64,000 bases of DNA. It comes from Parapedobacter indicus. Lineage in GTDB: Bacteria > Bacteroidota > Bacteroidia > Sphingobacteriales > Sphingobacteriaceae. Below are positions 28,808 to 37,812 of this stretch, piece by piece. A program made the translations under genes and the position numbers. The notes under the pieces were generated by a model. It saw nothing but the letters and a program-made list of their open reading frames with translations, had not been told where the DNA came from and did no database searches. The DNA lies in contig NZ_FOQO01000003.1 of assembly GCF_900113765.1 (NCBI RefSeq), forward strand, positions 372,001 to 436,000, read 5' to 3'. Numbering within the stretch: the first letter of the stretch is position 1; every line of letters starts with the position of its first letter.

Positions 28808-31800
28808 TTAAAACTTCAGATCCAGACCAAAGGTGTAGGTCTTCATAATGGGATAGAACTCCCCCCCTAAGGAGCCCCCATAACTCACTTCCGGATCGTA
28901 TCCTTTATAGAAATTGCTGAGGGTAATCAGGTTCTGACCGCTTAGGTACAACCTAATACTACCGACACCGATCCGCTTCGTAAAGGGGTTGTTGAGCGTA
29001 TACCCCAGCATCACGTTTTTCAACCTACCGTAAGAGGCATCGCGCACCCATTTATCCGAACGCACGAAGTTATCCGCGGAATTCGCTTCGGGAACCAGTA
29101 TGGGGTAATCGGCGTTGGGATTCTCTTCCGACCAATAATCCAATTGATGCCTAAATAAGTTTGCCCCGTTGGCAAACGGTTTCAAGCCGATGCCGCTCAG
29201 AAACTCCGATCGCTTGCCCACGCCCTGAATGAAGGCCGTGAAATCAAATTGCCTCCACGATGCATTCAGCGTTAGTCCGTATTCCATATGCGGGAACGGA
29301 TCGCCGAGGTAAACCAGGTCGCGTGAGTCAATCACCATTGGATCAACACCTTCTCCCTCATAAATCTTTTTATATTTCACATACCCGGGGCGCACGCTTT
29401 TGCTCAGTGCCGGCGAGGAAGTAACGTCGTCCCAGTCGGTGTAATAGCCATCGGTCAGGTATCCCCAGATACCCTTGTTCGGATATCCCTCTACCATGGA
29501 GCGATCCTGTGTGGTCAGTCCGTTCAGGTTGGTGATTTCGTTCTGGTTATCATTGAGCGATAAGGTTACGCCATACCGGAACTCATTGATTCTTCCTTTA
29601 TGCCCAACACTGATTTCCCATCCCCGGTTCTCCATATCGCCTGCGTTGGAAAACGCCGGTTGCATTCCTGCATAATACGGCAACGGGAATTTGAGCAACA
29701 TGTCATAGATGGATTTTACGTAGTAGTCTGCGGTAACTGACAACTTATCGTTCCACAGATTGACATCCACACCCACATCAAATTGCTTCGATTTTTCCCA
29801 CAGAATATCGGCATTTGCCAGCGCGGTTTGTGCCACTCCGGACGCCAATTCCTTATTGTCGCCCAGGTAATATCCATATCCCGGGTCAATCGTAGCTGTG
29901 TAGGGATAGTTGCCGATATCCTGATTGCCCAATACACCATATGAAACGCGAACCTTCAGCATATCCAGGTAGCTTGACGTAGCTTCCATGAAATCCTCCG
30001 CCGAAACGACCCATCCCGCCGATACCGAAGGGAAAAAACCCCAGCGGTTTTTCGCGATAAAACGGGAAGATCCATCGTAGCGACCGTTCACTTCCAGCAG
30101 ATACTTTTCAGCAAAGTTGTAGTTAATCCGGCCATAGCCGGACATCATGGCCCAGCTGTTCGCTCCACCGCCCGACGTCGCCGTGGCACCGTCGCCATTG
30201 CCCAGGTAATAACGCCCCAGCTCAAACCCGCGTTTGCTGCCAAAGAACGATGAGAAATGGCTGTCTTCGGCTTGAAAACCAACCAGTATTTTTGCATAGT
30301 GCTGGTTGTGCTGCTTTTCGTACGATCCCTGGAATCGATAGAAGTTGCGGATCGTTTCCTGCCAACCTTCCTGCAGGTTGTCTTGCGATGGGTACATACC
30401 CATTACCGCGCCCTTCAGGGATACCGTATAAGGGAGAATAAGACTCCGATCACGCAGAGTTACGTTACGGTACGAATACTGTCCAACCAGTTCCAGTCCA
30501 TCTAACGGCGTTAACGTAAGCGTACCGTTCAGCAACACTTCCGAATTTTTGTCCACTTGCTCGCCGCTGTCATTGGCCTGGGCTGCGGGGTTGTCGCCAT
30601 TTTTGCCATAGCCCCAATGGCCGTCCAGCTCTTTGGCAGCCGACAGCGTAGGCAGCATATACAATGCCTTGTTGATGATGCTTTTCGGCGCGCTCACACC
30701 CGGTGCTTCGGTTGTGGACTGCCGCAGGTTCGTATTCAGTGCCACCCGGGCCCAGGGAGCCAGTTGCGCATCCGTATTAACCCTGAAATTTATGCGTTTG
30801 TAGCTATTGTTGGGGATCAATCCATCTTGGTGCAGGTAGGAGCCTGCCCCAAAGAACCGGATCCGCTCCGTTCCTCCCTGTATCGACAGATTGTGGTTTT
30901 GCAGGAGGGAGACGTCCTTCATCGTGGCGTCCTTCCAATCAGTATCGTACCGGTTCCAGTTGTCTGGTCGGAGGTTTTTCTGATCCTCAATCAGCTTCAG
31001 TTGTTGTTCACGTTGTGTCGGAGACACCGAAATGCCGGCATTGTCCCAAGCCTTTAGCTCCGCATCCAGGTATTCCCACGCATCTACCGCTTCGGGCATG
31101 TTTGTGGGTTGCTGCAGCGTGGTATAGCCGTTGTAAGTCGTTGAAATTTTCCCCGCCGTGCCCCGTTTGGTGGTGATCAGGATCACACCGTTGGATGCCC
31201 GGGAACCATAGATGGACGCCGAAGCGGCATCTTTCAGGACCGAGATACTTTCCACGGTGTTGATGTCGACCTGATCGATACTCATCTCGATACCGTCTAC
31301 CAATACCAATGGAAATGTGGTTGAGTTGATTGATCCGATACCCCGGATCCGGATATTGGAACCATCGGCACCCGGTTGACCGGATGTTTGCTGGATCGTC
31401 ACTCCCGGCATGGTACCCTGCAAAGCCGTTGAAAGCGATGCAACGCTCCGTTTGGCAATATCAGTTGCGCTAACGGCTGATACCGCTCCGGTCAGGTTTG
31501 CCTTCCGTTGCGTACCATACCCCACCACCACGACCTCATCCAATTGGGTTTCCGCCAATTGAAGTGTGACAGCCAACGTTCTTTGTTCGCCCAACGTCTG
31601 GCTGAAGGGGGCATACCCAACCAGTGAAAACTCGAGTACGTCTCCCGATGCGGCTTCCATCAAAAACGCACCCTCAGCATCCGTTACGGTAGCACGAGAC
31701 GTCCCAGCAACCCGCACGGTAACTCCTTCCAGCGCTTCTCCGGCTTCGTTCACCACCTTGCCGGCAATCCCTGCTTGTTGCGTCCAACCTGAAATCGACC

Positions 31801-31927
31801 GGTTCGAGGCAGTTCCGCTAGCCATCGCACTCGGAGGCAGCAGCCAACAAACCATCGCAACCGCGCCCAACGCTATGAGCGGCTTTACAGGGCTTAGGTT
31901 CCATTCATTTTGTAGATTCATCGTCAT
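28808..31927 (-). CDS. SusC/RagA TonB-linked outer-membrane transporter
   Basis: 1039 residues. Signal peptide (about 1-37, ending ...PPSAMA), carboxypeptidase-D-like beta domain (about 52-135, IAGKVVNEAGEALEGVTVRV), TonB plug from LDEVVVVGYGTQRKANLTGA, SusC box RIRGIGSINSTTFPLVLVDG, and a barrel ending in GLDLKF. There is no STN domain, so unlike the 14321-17701 protein it is not expected to signal to a FecR. This agrees with control by the divergent ROK regulator instead of a sigma/anti-sigma pair. It starts 3 bp after the MFS gene. Confidence 0.97.
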   Translation of the reverse strand: MTMNLQNEWNLSPVKPLIALGAVAMVCWLLPPSAMASGTASNRSISGWTQQAGIAGKVVNEAGEALEGVTVRVAGTSRATVTDAEGAFLMEAASGDVLEFSLVGYAPFSQTLGEQRTLAVTLQLAETQLDEVVVVGYGTQRKANLTGAVSAVSATDIAKRSVASLSTALQGTMPGVTIQQTSGQPGADGSNIRIRGIGSINSTTFPLVLVDGIEMSIDQVDINTVESISVLKDAASASIYGSRASNGVILITTKRGTAGKISTTYNGYTTLQQPTNMPEAVDAWEYLDAELKAWDNAGISVSPTQREQQLKLIEDQKNLRPDNWNRYDTDWKDATMKDVSLLQNHNLSIQGGTERIRFFGAGSYLHQDGLIPNNSYKRINFRVNTDAQLAPWARVALNTNLRQSTTEAPGVSAPKSIINKALYMLPTLSAAKELDGHWGYGKNGDNPAAQANDSGEQVDKNSEVLLNGTLTLTPLDGLELVGQYSYRNVTLRDRSLILPYTVSLKGAVMGMYPSQDNLQEGWQETIRNFYRFQGSYEKQHNQHYAKILVGFQAEDSHFSSFFGSKRGFELGRYYLGNGDGATATSGGGANSWAMMSGYGRINYNFAEKYLLEVNGRYDGSSRFIAKNRWGFFPSVSAGWVVSAEDFMEATSSYLDMLKVRVSYGVLGNQDIGNYPYTATIDPGYGYYLGDNKELASGVAQTALANADILWEKSKQFDVGVDVNLWNDKLSVTADYYVKSIYDMLLKFPLPYYAGMQPAFSNAGDMENRGWEISVGHKGRINEFRYGVTLSLNDNQNEITNLNGLTTQDRSMVEGYPNKGIWGYLTDGYYTDWDDVTSSPALSKSVRPGYVKYKKIYEGEGVDPMVIDSRDLVYLGDPFPHMEYGLTLNASWRQFDFTAFIQGVGKRSEFLSGIGLKPFANGANLFRHQLDYWSEENPNADYPILVPEANSADNFVRSDKWVRDASYGRLKNVMLGYTLNNPFTKRIGVGSIRLYLSGQNLITLSNFYKGYDPEVSYGGSLGGEFYPIMKTYTFGLDLKF

Positions 31928-31930
31928 TGT

Positions 31931-33193
31931 TTAGTTGGTTGAATTAGTAAATAAAATTTGTTGTTTCGATTGATATCCCTTCCACGCAAAAAACACGATA
32001 TATAGGTAACACGCAGCGGGCAGTAAGAAAGCGACGGACCAATTGAAATGATCGATCAACGCGCCCTGCAAAAAGGGAATAACTGCACCACCGGCAATGG
32101 CAGAAGACAAAAGGCCCGAAGCACGCGTTGCATAGCTTCCCAATCCGGCAACCGCCAATGAAAAAATAATGGCAAACATGACCGAATTGCAAAGCCCAAC
32201 GGCCACCATTGTCCAGACAGCCAAGGCTCCCGAAGATAAAATAGATAGCGTAATGAGTCCGATGGATGCCACCGCCATACTCAATAACACCGACTGTGGT
32301 TTGGCTAATTTCAATACGACCGAACCGATCAGCCGGCCCACCAGCATCCCTCCCCAATACAGCGCCACATAGCTGTTTGCCTCATGTTCGGGCACCTGCA
32401 ACCGATCCGCGATGTAGTTGGTCAGGAAGGTGCCGATAGCCACCTCAGCACCTACGTAGGTAAAGATGGCAATCATTCCGAAATTCAGGTTGCGGAAGGA
32501 GAAAATGCTACGCTTGCCGCCACTATCGGTGGTGGCCCCGGGATGCTCCTGCGTTTCCACTGTTGGCAACGACAAAAAATACACCACCCCTGCGATCGCA
32601 AAAAGAACGGCGCCGATCCCCAGGTAGGGGGTGCTCACTGCTTCGCTCGAAGCGGCCGACTCGGACACCTTGGAAAGAATAACATGTGCACCGAACAGCG
32701 GTGCCAGGGTTGTACCGATCGACCCGACTCCCTGTATAAGGGCCAGCCGCGATGAAGCGGTCTCGGGTTTACCCAATAACGTGATGTAGGGATTGGCGGC
32801 AACCTGTAGGAGGACAATACCGATCGCTAAGATAAAGAGTGCACATAGGAAAAGCGAATATTGGTGCCACCACGAAGCGGGAAGGAACAAAAGCGCCCCT
32901 ATGCCCGAAATTGCGAATCCAGCTACCATGCCCCGCTTATACCCGATTTTCTCTACTATTTTCCCGGCAGGGATAGACATGATGGCATACGTAAGGAAAA
33001 AATAAAATTGAACCAACGAAGATTCGGCATATCCCAACGTGAACCCTGCCTTAAAAAATGGCACCAGTGTATCGTTCAGACAGGTGATAAATCCCATCAT
33101 AAAGTACAGCACGGCCAATGTAATCAATGCCGGCGTGTAGCGTTGTGTACCGGTAGAACCGGGCGATTGGTGATTGGTGGGTACAAAAGCCAT
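31931..33193 (-). CDS. Sugar MFS permease, FucP family
   Basis: 420 residues with twelve membrane segments. The opening MMGFITCLNDTLVPFFKAGF is the L-fucose:H+ symporter (FucP) signature, with Asn and Asp lining the pore, followed by YFFLTYAIMSIPAGKIVEKIGYKRGM (typical G-K-I-V-E-K-I-GYKRG loop). In Bacteroidota such permeases carry fucose, glucose/galactose, GlcNAc or mannose-type sugars. It is 1 bp downstream of the epimerase gene, so the epimerase probably acts on what it imports; an N-acetylhexosamine is the best guess. Confidence 0.93.
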   Translation of the reverse strand: MAFVPTNHQSPGSTGTQRYTPALITLAVLYFMMGFITCLNDTLVPFFKAGFTLGYAESSLVQFYFFLTYAIMSIPAGKIVEKIGYKRGMVAGFAISGIGALLFLPASWWHQYSLFLCALFILAIGIVLLQVAANPYITLLGKPETASSRLALIQGVGSIGTTLAPLFGAHVILSKVSESAASSEAVSTPYLGIGAVLFAIAGVVYFLSLPTVETQEHPGATTDSGGKRSIFSFRNLNFGMIAIFTYVGAEVAIGTFLTNYIADRLQVPEHEANSYVALYWGGMLVGRLIGSVVLKLAKPQSVLLSMAVASIGLITLSILSSGALAVWTMVAVGLCNSVMFAIIFSLAVAGLGSYATRASGLLSSAIAGGAVIPFLQGALIDHFNWSVAFLLPAACYLYIVFFAWKGYQSKQQILFTNSTN

Positions 33194-33194
33194 G

Positions 33195-34394
33195 CTATTT
33201 GTGCTGAACTGTCAGTTTCTGTTGTTTTTCTCCGATAGCCTCCAAGGTTTTCCACAGTTGAAACAATCCCCTTGGAACGTGGAAACATCCTTTCCATTTA
33301 CCTCCTTTGGAAGGCAACAGTACTTCACCCTGGCGATTCAGGTAACCATACCACTCGCCAAATTCCGCATCCGGAAAATGCGACCAAGTATATGCATGCA
33401 ATTTATCAAACCATTGGGTAAATCGCTCGTCGCCTGTATGCAGGTATCCTTTGGCGAGGGCGATCAGGGCTTCGATATGCACCCACCAAAGCTTCTGATC
33501 CCATTCCAGCTGCTGCAGCGGCTTTTGCTTGACATCCAAAAAATAAAAAATGCCGCCATGTGTTTTATCCCAGCCATATTCCATGAGCTGAAGGGTAATG
33601 TCGGCGGCTTTTTGCATCAGGTTTTTATCACCTAACCGTTCGGCCAGGTCCATTGTAAACCACATCGCTTCCAGTCCGTGGCCCGGATTGGTGAGCCGTC
33701 CTTCAAAAGAGTCGGAAAAGCTGCCATCTACATCAACTGCTTCCAGTATTACCTTTTCATCTGGACGATAAAACGTCTCCATCACCTCGTTGACACCGTA
33801 CTGAATGGTTTCGGAGACCAACGAAGCATCCAGCAAGTGTTCCAGCTCCAACACCAGGTTGCAAAGAATCATCGGTAAGGCAAAGTCCTTCAAATTCCGT
33901 GTCCCCGGGACCCCTTTTGCATAGGTACCCTTCGGATTTTGACGCCGCTTCAAAATATTTTCGAAGGTCTTGCGAGCTAAGTTTCCATGGCTGTCGACGC
34001 CGGTGGCCTCATAGAGCTGGCCGAATGCCATCGCCGCGAAACAATCTGAAAAAATATTGTAGGGCTGGACAAGCGGTGTTCCCTCCCGATTGAGGGAAAA
34101 ATACCAGTTCCCTTCCGCATCCATGCCATACTTCTTTAGAAATTCCGCACCGCCCAATGCTACGTCCAGCCATTCCTGCTGTTTGCCGATCTTATTATAA
34201 ATCATCGAAAATAGCCACACCTGGCGGGCCTGCAACCAAATAAACTTGTCCGTATCGTACACTTTCCCTTGACGGTCAAGACACGTAAAATACCCCCCAT
34301 TAGCCTGATCAATGGAGTTTTTCTGCCAAAAAGGAATGACGTCATTCAAGAGATTATCCCGGTACAAATTTGCTAAGTTTTCTACATCGTTCAT
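33195..34394 (-). CDS. N-acylglucosamine 2-epimerase (AGE family)
   Basis: 399 residues from the Met at 34394; the frame is open to 34430. With this start, Arg57 (WLQARQVW), His239 (NPGHGLEAMW), Glu308 (WVHIEALIAL) and His372 (CFHVPRGLF) fall at exactly the same numbers as the four catalytic residues I recall for the cyanobacterial (Anabaena) GlcNAc 2-epimerase. This supports both the start and the function. The enzyme is an (alpha/alpha)6 barrel that interconverts N-acetylglucosamine and N-acetylmannosamine in the cytosol, often with ATP as activator. It is the first gene of the nine-gene minus-strand operon and divergent from the ROK regulator. A cellobiose 2-epimerase is less likely, because the WLQARQVW block fits the renin-binding-protein branch. 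Confidence 0.93.
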   Translation of the reverse strand: MNDVENLANLYRDNLLNDVIPFWQKNSIDQANGGYFTCLDRQGKVYDTDKFIWLQARQVWLFSMIYNKIGKQQEWLDVALGGAEFLKKYGMDAEGNWYFSLNREGTPLVQPYNIFSDCFAAMAFGQLYEATGVDSHGNLARKTFENILKRRQNPKGTYAKGVPGTRNLKDFALPMILCNLVLELEHLLDASLVSETIQYGVNEVMETFYRPDEKVILEAVDVDGSFSDSFEGRLTNPGHGLEAMWFTMDLAERLGDKNLMQKAADITLQLMEYGWDKTHGGIFYFLDVKQKPLQQLEWDQKLWWVHIEALIALAKGYLHTGDERFTQWFDKLHAYTWSHFPDAEFGEWYGYLNRQGEVLLPSKGGKWKGCFHVPRGLFQLWKTLEAIGEKQQKLTVQHK

Positions 34395-34485
34395 TGTCTG
34401 CATTTCGATTATAAAAGGCCATCGGCACATGACCGGCTGGCGTATTTGTTAGTATGTAAATCCTACCCTATTTAACTTTTGGTCT

Positions 34486-34509
34486 AATTGGTTTGGGTGC
34501 TTACCAATT
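34486..34509. promoter_or_regulatory. Candidate operator (inverted repeat) for the ROK regulator
   Basis: Perfect 7-bp arms AATTGGT and ACCAATT separated by 10 nt, centred about 100 bp before the epimerase start. NagC-type ROK repressors bind AT-rich dyads of this size. The assignment rests on position and symmetry only. Confidence 0.4.
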
Positions 34510-34710
34510 GTTTGGCTAAATAATAACATATTTTCAAATCAAGCAAATAAATTTTAAATTATTTTTTTAATTAGACTCCAATTAGCGATTTATTTGTGTA
34601 AAAAACTTGTTAAATTCGGTTGAATTGCTGATCAGCCAAATCGTATTAGGCGTTTTTATTCAAACATTCCGTGGTTTCGTCGTCTAATTTTTAATTTTTT
34701 TAAAAATATA

Positions 34711-34718
34711 TATCTTTG
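34711..34718 (+). promoter_or_regulatory. Bacteroidota -7 promoter box
   Basis: TATCTTTG fits the Bacteroidota -7 consensus TAnnTTTG. It lies 34 bp before the ROK start codon, giving a leader of roughly 28 nt. No clear TTTG box is present at -33; that region is a run of A and T. Confidence 0.6.
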
Positions 34719-34752
34719 CAAACGCTAACACCATTCGAACGCATCATCAAAC

Positions 34753-35991
34753 ATGGAGCAGCAGGGTACTACTTTCTTCGAAGATTTGCACCGTCCCGAA
34801 CTTTCGGGTGTGGCTTATAAAAATATACAGCTTAAAAAGCGTATTTTAACGCAGTTTGCGAACGAGGGAAATACAACCCTGACCGATCTCAGCAAAACAC
34901 TGAATATCAGCATACCTAAAGCCAATGAATTGGTTAATGAACTCATTGTGGATGGGCTGGCGAGAGACTACGGAAAGACCGGAGCCGGTGTGGGTCGTAA
35001 GCCTAACCTCTATGGTCTGGAACCCGATTCCGCTTTCTTCATAGGAGTCGAAGTCAAAAACTTTTATATCAACATCGGCCTGATGGATTTCAAACGCAAC
35101 CTCATTAAGGTGACCATGGGAATCCCTTACGTATTGAATAATACGGAAGAATCGCTCATTAAATTATGCACGGTAATCGATGAATTCATCCAGGGCAGTT
35201 CTGTGCAGCGGGAAAAAATCCTCGGGATCGGTGTGAACCTTAGCGGGCGCATTAATTACACAACTGGTTACAGCTATAGCTTTTTTAACTTCCATGAAGA
35301 TCCGCTTAGCAAGATCATTGAGTCGTCTCTTGGCATACATACTTACCTGGAAAACGATTCACGGGCCATGGCTTATGGTGAGTTCTGCAGCGGTGGAGTA
35401 AAAGACGAGAAGAACGTGCTGTTTGTCAACCTCGACCATGGCATCGGTATGGGCATCATGGTGAATGGACAACTGTATTATGGCAAATCCGGGTTTGCCG
35501 GCGAACTTGGCCATATTCCCATGTTTGGCAACGAAATCCTTTGCCATTGCGGAAAAAAAGGGTGCCTGGAAACCGAAGCTTCTGGCCAAGCGATCACCCG
35601 CCTGTTCAAGGAAAAGGTAAACCAAGGGGCAACCAGTATCGTTACCAACCGACGGGCCAATCCGGATGACATCAAACTGGATGATATCATCAAAGCGGCG
35701 AACAACGACGACACCTTGGCTATCGAAATCATTACGGAAGCCGGAGAAAAAATCGGCAAAGGGATGGCTACCTTGGTTAACCTCTTTAACCCCGAATTGA
35801 TTATTCTTGGCGGCAGTCTGGCAGCAACGGGCGATTACATCAAGCTCCCCATTAAAAATGGCCTCAATAAATATTCCCTTAGCCTGGTTAATAACGATAC
35901 CCATCTGAGCATTTCCCAGCTGGGAAATAAAGCAGGCATTATTGGAGCGTGTTTGTTGGTAAGGGACCGGCTGCTGGCTATTACCTCATAA
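34753..35991 (+). CDS. ROK family transcriptional regulator (NagC-like)
   Basis: 412 residues. Winged helix-turn-helix at about 24-80 (KKRILTQFANEGNTTLTDLS; LNISIPKANELVNELIVDGL), then a ROK sugar-kinase-like domain. The zinc site is complete: His254 in GHIPMFG and CHCGKKGCLE (264-273). ENDSRAMAYGE (200-210) keeps the sugar-loop aspartate. The ATP-binding DxGxT loop is lost (IGVEVKNFYINIGL), so it is a regulator and not a kinase. It should sense an imported amino sugar or its phosphate and control the divergent epimerase/SusCD operon. Repressor or activator cannot be decided from sequence. Confidence 0.93.
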   Translation: MEQQGTTFFEDLHRPELSGVAYKNIQLKKRILTQFANEGNTTLTDLSKTLNISIPKANELVNELIVDGLARDYGKTGAGVGRKPNLYGLEPDSAFFIGVEVKNFYINIGLMDFKRNLIKVTMGIPYVLNNTEESLIKLCTVIDEFIQGSSVQREKILGIGVNLSGRINYTTGYSYSFFNFHEDPLSKIIESSLGIHTYLENDSRAMAYGEFCSGGVKDEKNVLFVNLDHGIGMGIMVNGQLYYGKSGFAGELGHIPMFGNEILCHCGKKGCLETEASGQAITRLFKEKVNQGATSIVTNRRANPDDIKLDDIIKAANNDDTLAIEIITEAGEKIGKGMATLVNLFNPELIILGGSLAATGDYIKLPIKNGLNKYSLSLVNNDTHLSISQLGNKAGIIGACLLVRDRLLAITS

Positions 35992-36104
35992 TTCTTCTAC
36001 CCCATTTTACAATATGCTATTTCGGATTGACAATCCATGTCGATGTCATCCGATTGGCCAATAATTGGCTAATAATTGTTAAAAAAATAAACAGGTAATC
36101 CATA

Positions 36105-36140
36105 CATAATAGGGTTATTATAGGGAGATCATAGGGAAAA
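36105..36140 (+). repeat. Three TAGGG direct repeats with 11-bp period
   Basis: The GGG triplets start at 36112, 36123 and 36134, exactly 11 bp apart, each preceded by ATA. Helical phasing suggests a protein-binding array upstream of the DUF6266 promoter. Just before it, ATTGGCCAATA and ATTGGCTAATA (from 36053) form another 11-bp direct repeat. Confidence 0.5.
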
Positions 36141-36185
36141 ATACCTACTATGAACCTATTAATTTTGAATTATTTTCTATTTGCT

Positions 36186-36217
36186 TTTGTATATTTTTAA
36201 GAATCATTATACATTTG
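36186..36217 (+). promoter_or_regulatory. Bacteroidota housekeeping promoter (TTTG-N20-TACATTTG)
   Basis: TTTG at 36186-36189 and TACATTTG at 36210-36217, separated by 20 nt, match the Bacteroidota -33/-7 consensus. The start codon of the DUF6266 gene is 28 bp further on. Confidence 0.75.
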
Positions 36218-36244
36218 ACGTAAAACCAATTAGAAAAAACCCAA

Positions 36245-36892
36245 ATGGCTGTATTTAAAAACGGACCGAATGGCAGTTTCAGTGGAAAAGTAGGCAGTGT
36301 AGTCGGTTATAAATGGAAAGGGCTCGATGTGATCCGCGGGTTACCGCGCAAGAGTCAGAAACCGCGTAGCGAGGCACGGCTTGCCAACGAGCAGGCGATG
36401 AAGCTGATCATGGGAGCGCTCAAATCCCTGAAGATTTTCATCCGCACCGGTTTCCGCCAAGCGGCGGAACCGTTAAACATGACTGCATTTAACCTGGCGC
36501 TTTCCATCAACAAAAAACAGGCCATCAAAGGGGAATACCCCAATCTGGAAATAGACTGGACCAAATTCATGGTAAGCCGAGGCCCACTCCCCGGACTGGA
36601 GGAAGCCACAGCAACTTGGACCGATACCGGATTGCACATTTGTTGGCAGGATAACACAGGTACCGACCAAGCTTATGGCACGGATAATCTATCTATCCTC
36701 GTTTACGTCCATGAAAGGGATATTTGGATCCCTTTCCTTAACGAAACAACACGTGATGCAGGCGAATGCAGCCTCCCTGCGCCCGAAAAATGGAAGGGCA
36801 CGGAGGTTGAGGTATTCCTCTCGTTTATATCGTTTGGCAGCGAATTAGTTTCCGATAGCACGCATGTGCATGTGTCTTCCGTTGGCGCCTGA
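36245..36892 (+). CDS. DUF6266 family protein
   Basis: 215 residues with no signal peptide. The N terminus is the family hallmark: MAVFKNGPNGSFSGKVGSVV, followed by GYKWKGLDVIRGLPRKSQKP. A helical middle (LANEQAMKLIMGALKSLKIF) and a beta-rich C-terminal half (from about 110) follow. The family is frequent, often in several copies, in Pedobacter and relatives, and has no known function. It stands alone with its own promoter and converges on the gene at 36894-37634 with a 1-bp gap between stop codons. Confidence 0.85.
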   Translation: MAVFKNGPNGSFSGKVGSVVGYKWKGLDVIRGLPRKSQKPRSEARLANEQAMKLIMGALKSLKIFIRTGFRQAAEPLNMTAFNLALSINKKQAIKGEYPNLEIDWTKFMVSRGPLPGLEEATATWTDTGLHICWQDNTGTDQAYGTDNLSILVYVHERDIWIPFLNETTRDAGECSLPAPEKWKGTEVEVFLSFISFGSELVSDSTHVHVSSVGA

Positions 36893-36893
36893 T

Positions 36894-37634
36894 TTATTTA
36901 TTGGGCAGTTCGTTCAGTTGTTGTTCATAAAGATACTCAAACGTTTCCCAATCCATAAAAGCGATGCCGTCGGTAATCTGCCAAACCAATGCCTGGACTG
37001 TGGATTCGAGTTCGTAGTACGTGTCGGTGAAATCCGCTCCATCCCAATACTCGGAAGCAGCAATCTTCTTGTTTTTCAAATCATTGATTAGCCGTCCGAT
37101 TAATTTGCTACTCGTAACCGGGCCAAATGTGTAGACGGCCGCTGATGAAGCGGCTGATCGGCTCGCGTTCCCGCAGTATGTATGAAAAATAAAGCGGGTT
37201 GTCTTTTTCGGTGGAAGGACAACGGTTGTCTTCTCCACGATCACCCCGTTCTGGTAATCGTCGCTTTCTGAAATGAGAATTAGTCCGCCCGGGAAAATAA
37301 CAGTGACCTCCTGATCGTTGTCGTTACGGAGTCCGACACATACAGTAACGTAGTGGCCGCTGCCGATTCTTATTTCGGCTTCCTCGCAATAATCACCCGT
37401 AATCAACCCGTCAACCGTGATACCATCAGGCAATTGAAAAGTCTCACCCTGGGGAATACCCGATTGTTCACCGAGTCCGGGAAGATTGCCTATCTCTGCC
37501 TGCAACTCCTGCTTATCTTCCGGAGCCGTATCATCCTTGCTGCATGAAAATATACATAAAAGGATAGCCATCAAGGCAAATCCACGCGTGAAATAGAATA
37601 GGTTGATCTTTCCGAATAAAAATTGACTGGTCAT
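36894..37634 (-). CDS. Lipoprotein of unknown function
   Basis: 246 residues. A signal ending in the lipobox IFSC (FALMAILLCIFSC) is followed by a charged linker (SKDDTAPEDKQELQ) and a compact domain with several Cys residues (DYCEEAEIR, TVCVGLRN, HTYCGNASR). PPKKTTRFIFHTYCGNASRS and the late WQITDGIAFMDWETF suggest a secreted domain similar to the unnamed thioester-like or adhesin-like beta domains of Sphingobacteriaceae, but I cannot name a family. A good promoter precedes it. Convergent with the DUF6266 gene, with no room for a separate terminator. Confidence 0.75.
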   Translation of the reverse strand: MTSQFLFGKINLFYFTRGFALMAILLCIFSCSKDDTAPEDKQELQAEIGNLPGLGEQSGIPQGETFQLPDGITVDGLITGDYCEEAEIRIGSGHYVTVCVGLRNDNDQEVTVIFPGGLILISESDDYQNGVIVEKTTVVLPPKKTTRFIFHTYCGNASRSAASSAAVYTFGPVTSSKLIGRLINDLKNKKIAASEYWDGADFTDTYYELESTVQALVWQITDGIAFMDWETFEYLYEQQLNELPNK

Positions 37635-37674
37635 CTATTTTTCTTTAACTAGTAATTAAAATATATCTTGGCGT

Positions 37675-37706
37675 CAAAAGTATTACAAAATACTTCCGGG
37701 AGCAAT
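37675..37706 (-). promoter_or_regulatory. Bacteroidota promoter for the 36894-37634 gene
   Basis: On the minus strand, ATTG (37703-37706), 20 nt, then TACTTTTG (37675-37682) fits the -33/-7 pattern (TTTG / TAnnTTTG) with one mismatch in the -33 box. A 7-bp inverted repeat (AAGTATT/AATACTT) overlaps the -7 box and may be an operator. Confidence 0.6.
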
Positions 37707-37774
37707 ACCCCAAATCCGGTATTTCTCTATCTTTATTTTTGATTAACTAATGATCTCAACATTTCCATCCATTG

Positions 37775-37812
37775 TTGTTCGCAAGCGAACAACAGGTGTC
37801 CGATATCGAACA
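37775..37812. promoter_or_regulatory. Tandem palindromic activator sites, copy A
   Basis: TGTTCGCAAGCGAACA (37776-37791, perfect arms extended by one more base pair on each side) and TGTCCGATATCGAACA (37797-37812). Start-to-start spacing is 21 bp, two helical turns. The same pair architecture occurs at 43998-44034 and 55259-55295. The shared core is TGTYCG-N4-CGAACA. Confidence 0.8.

Larger units (their letters stand above)
34395..34752. other. Divergent intergenic region (epimerase operon / ROK regulator)
   Basis: About 358 bp, AT-rich, with no gene. It must hold both promoters. Visible elements are an inverted repeat AATTGGT (34486-34492) / ACCAATT (34503-34509) with a 10-nt spacer, which is a fair candidate for the ROK regulator's operator, and a TATCTTTG box at 34711-34718 for the regulator gene. 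I saw no clear TAnnTTTG box for the operon side. Confidence 0.7.

Noticed and set aside
33195..34394. Cellobiose 2-epimerase as the identity of the AGE-family protein
   Set aside because: The catalytic residues and the WLQARQVW block agree with the GlcNAc 2-epimerase branch in position and sequence.
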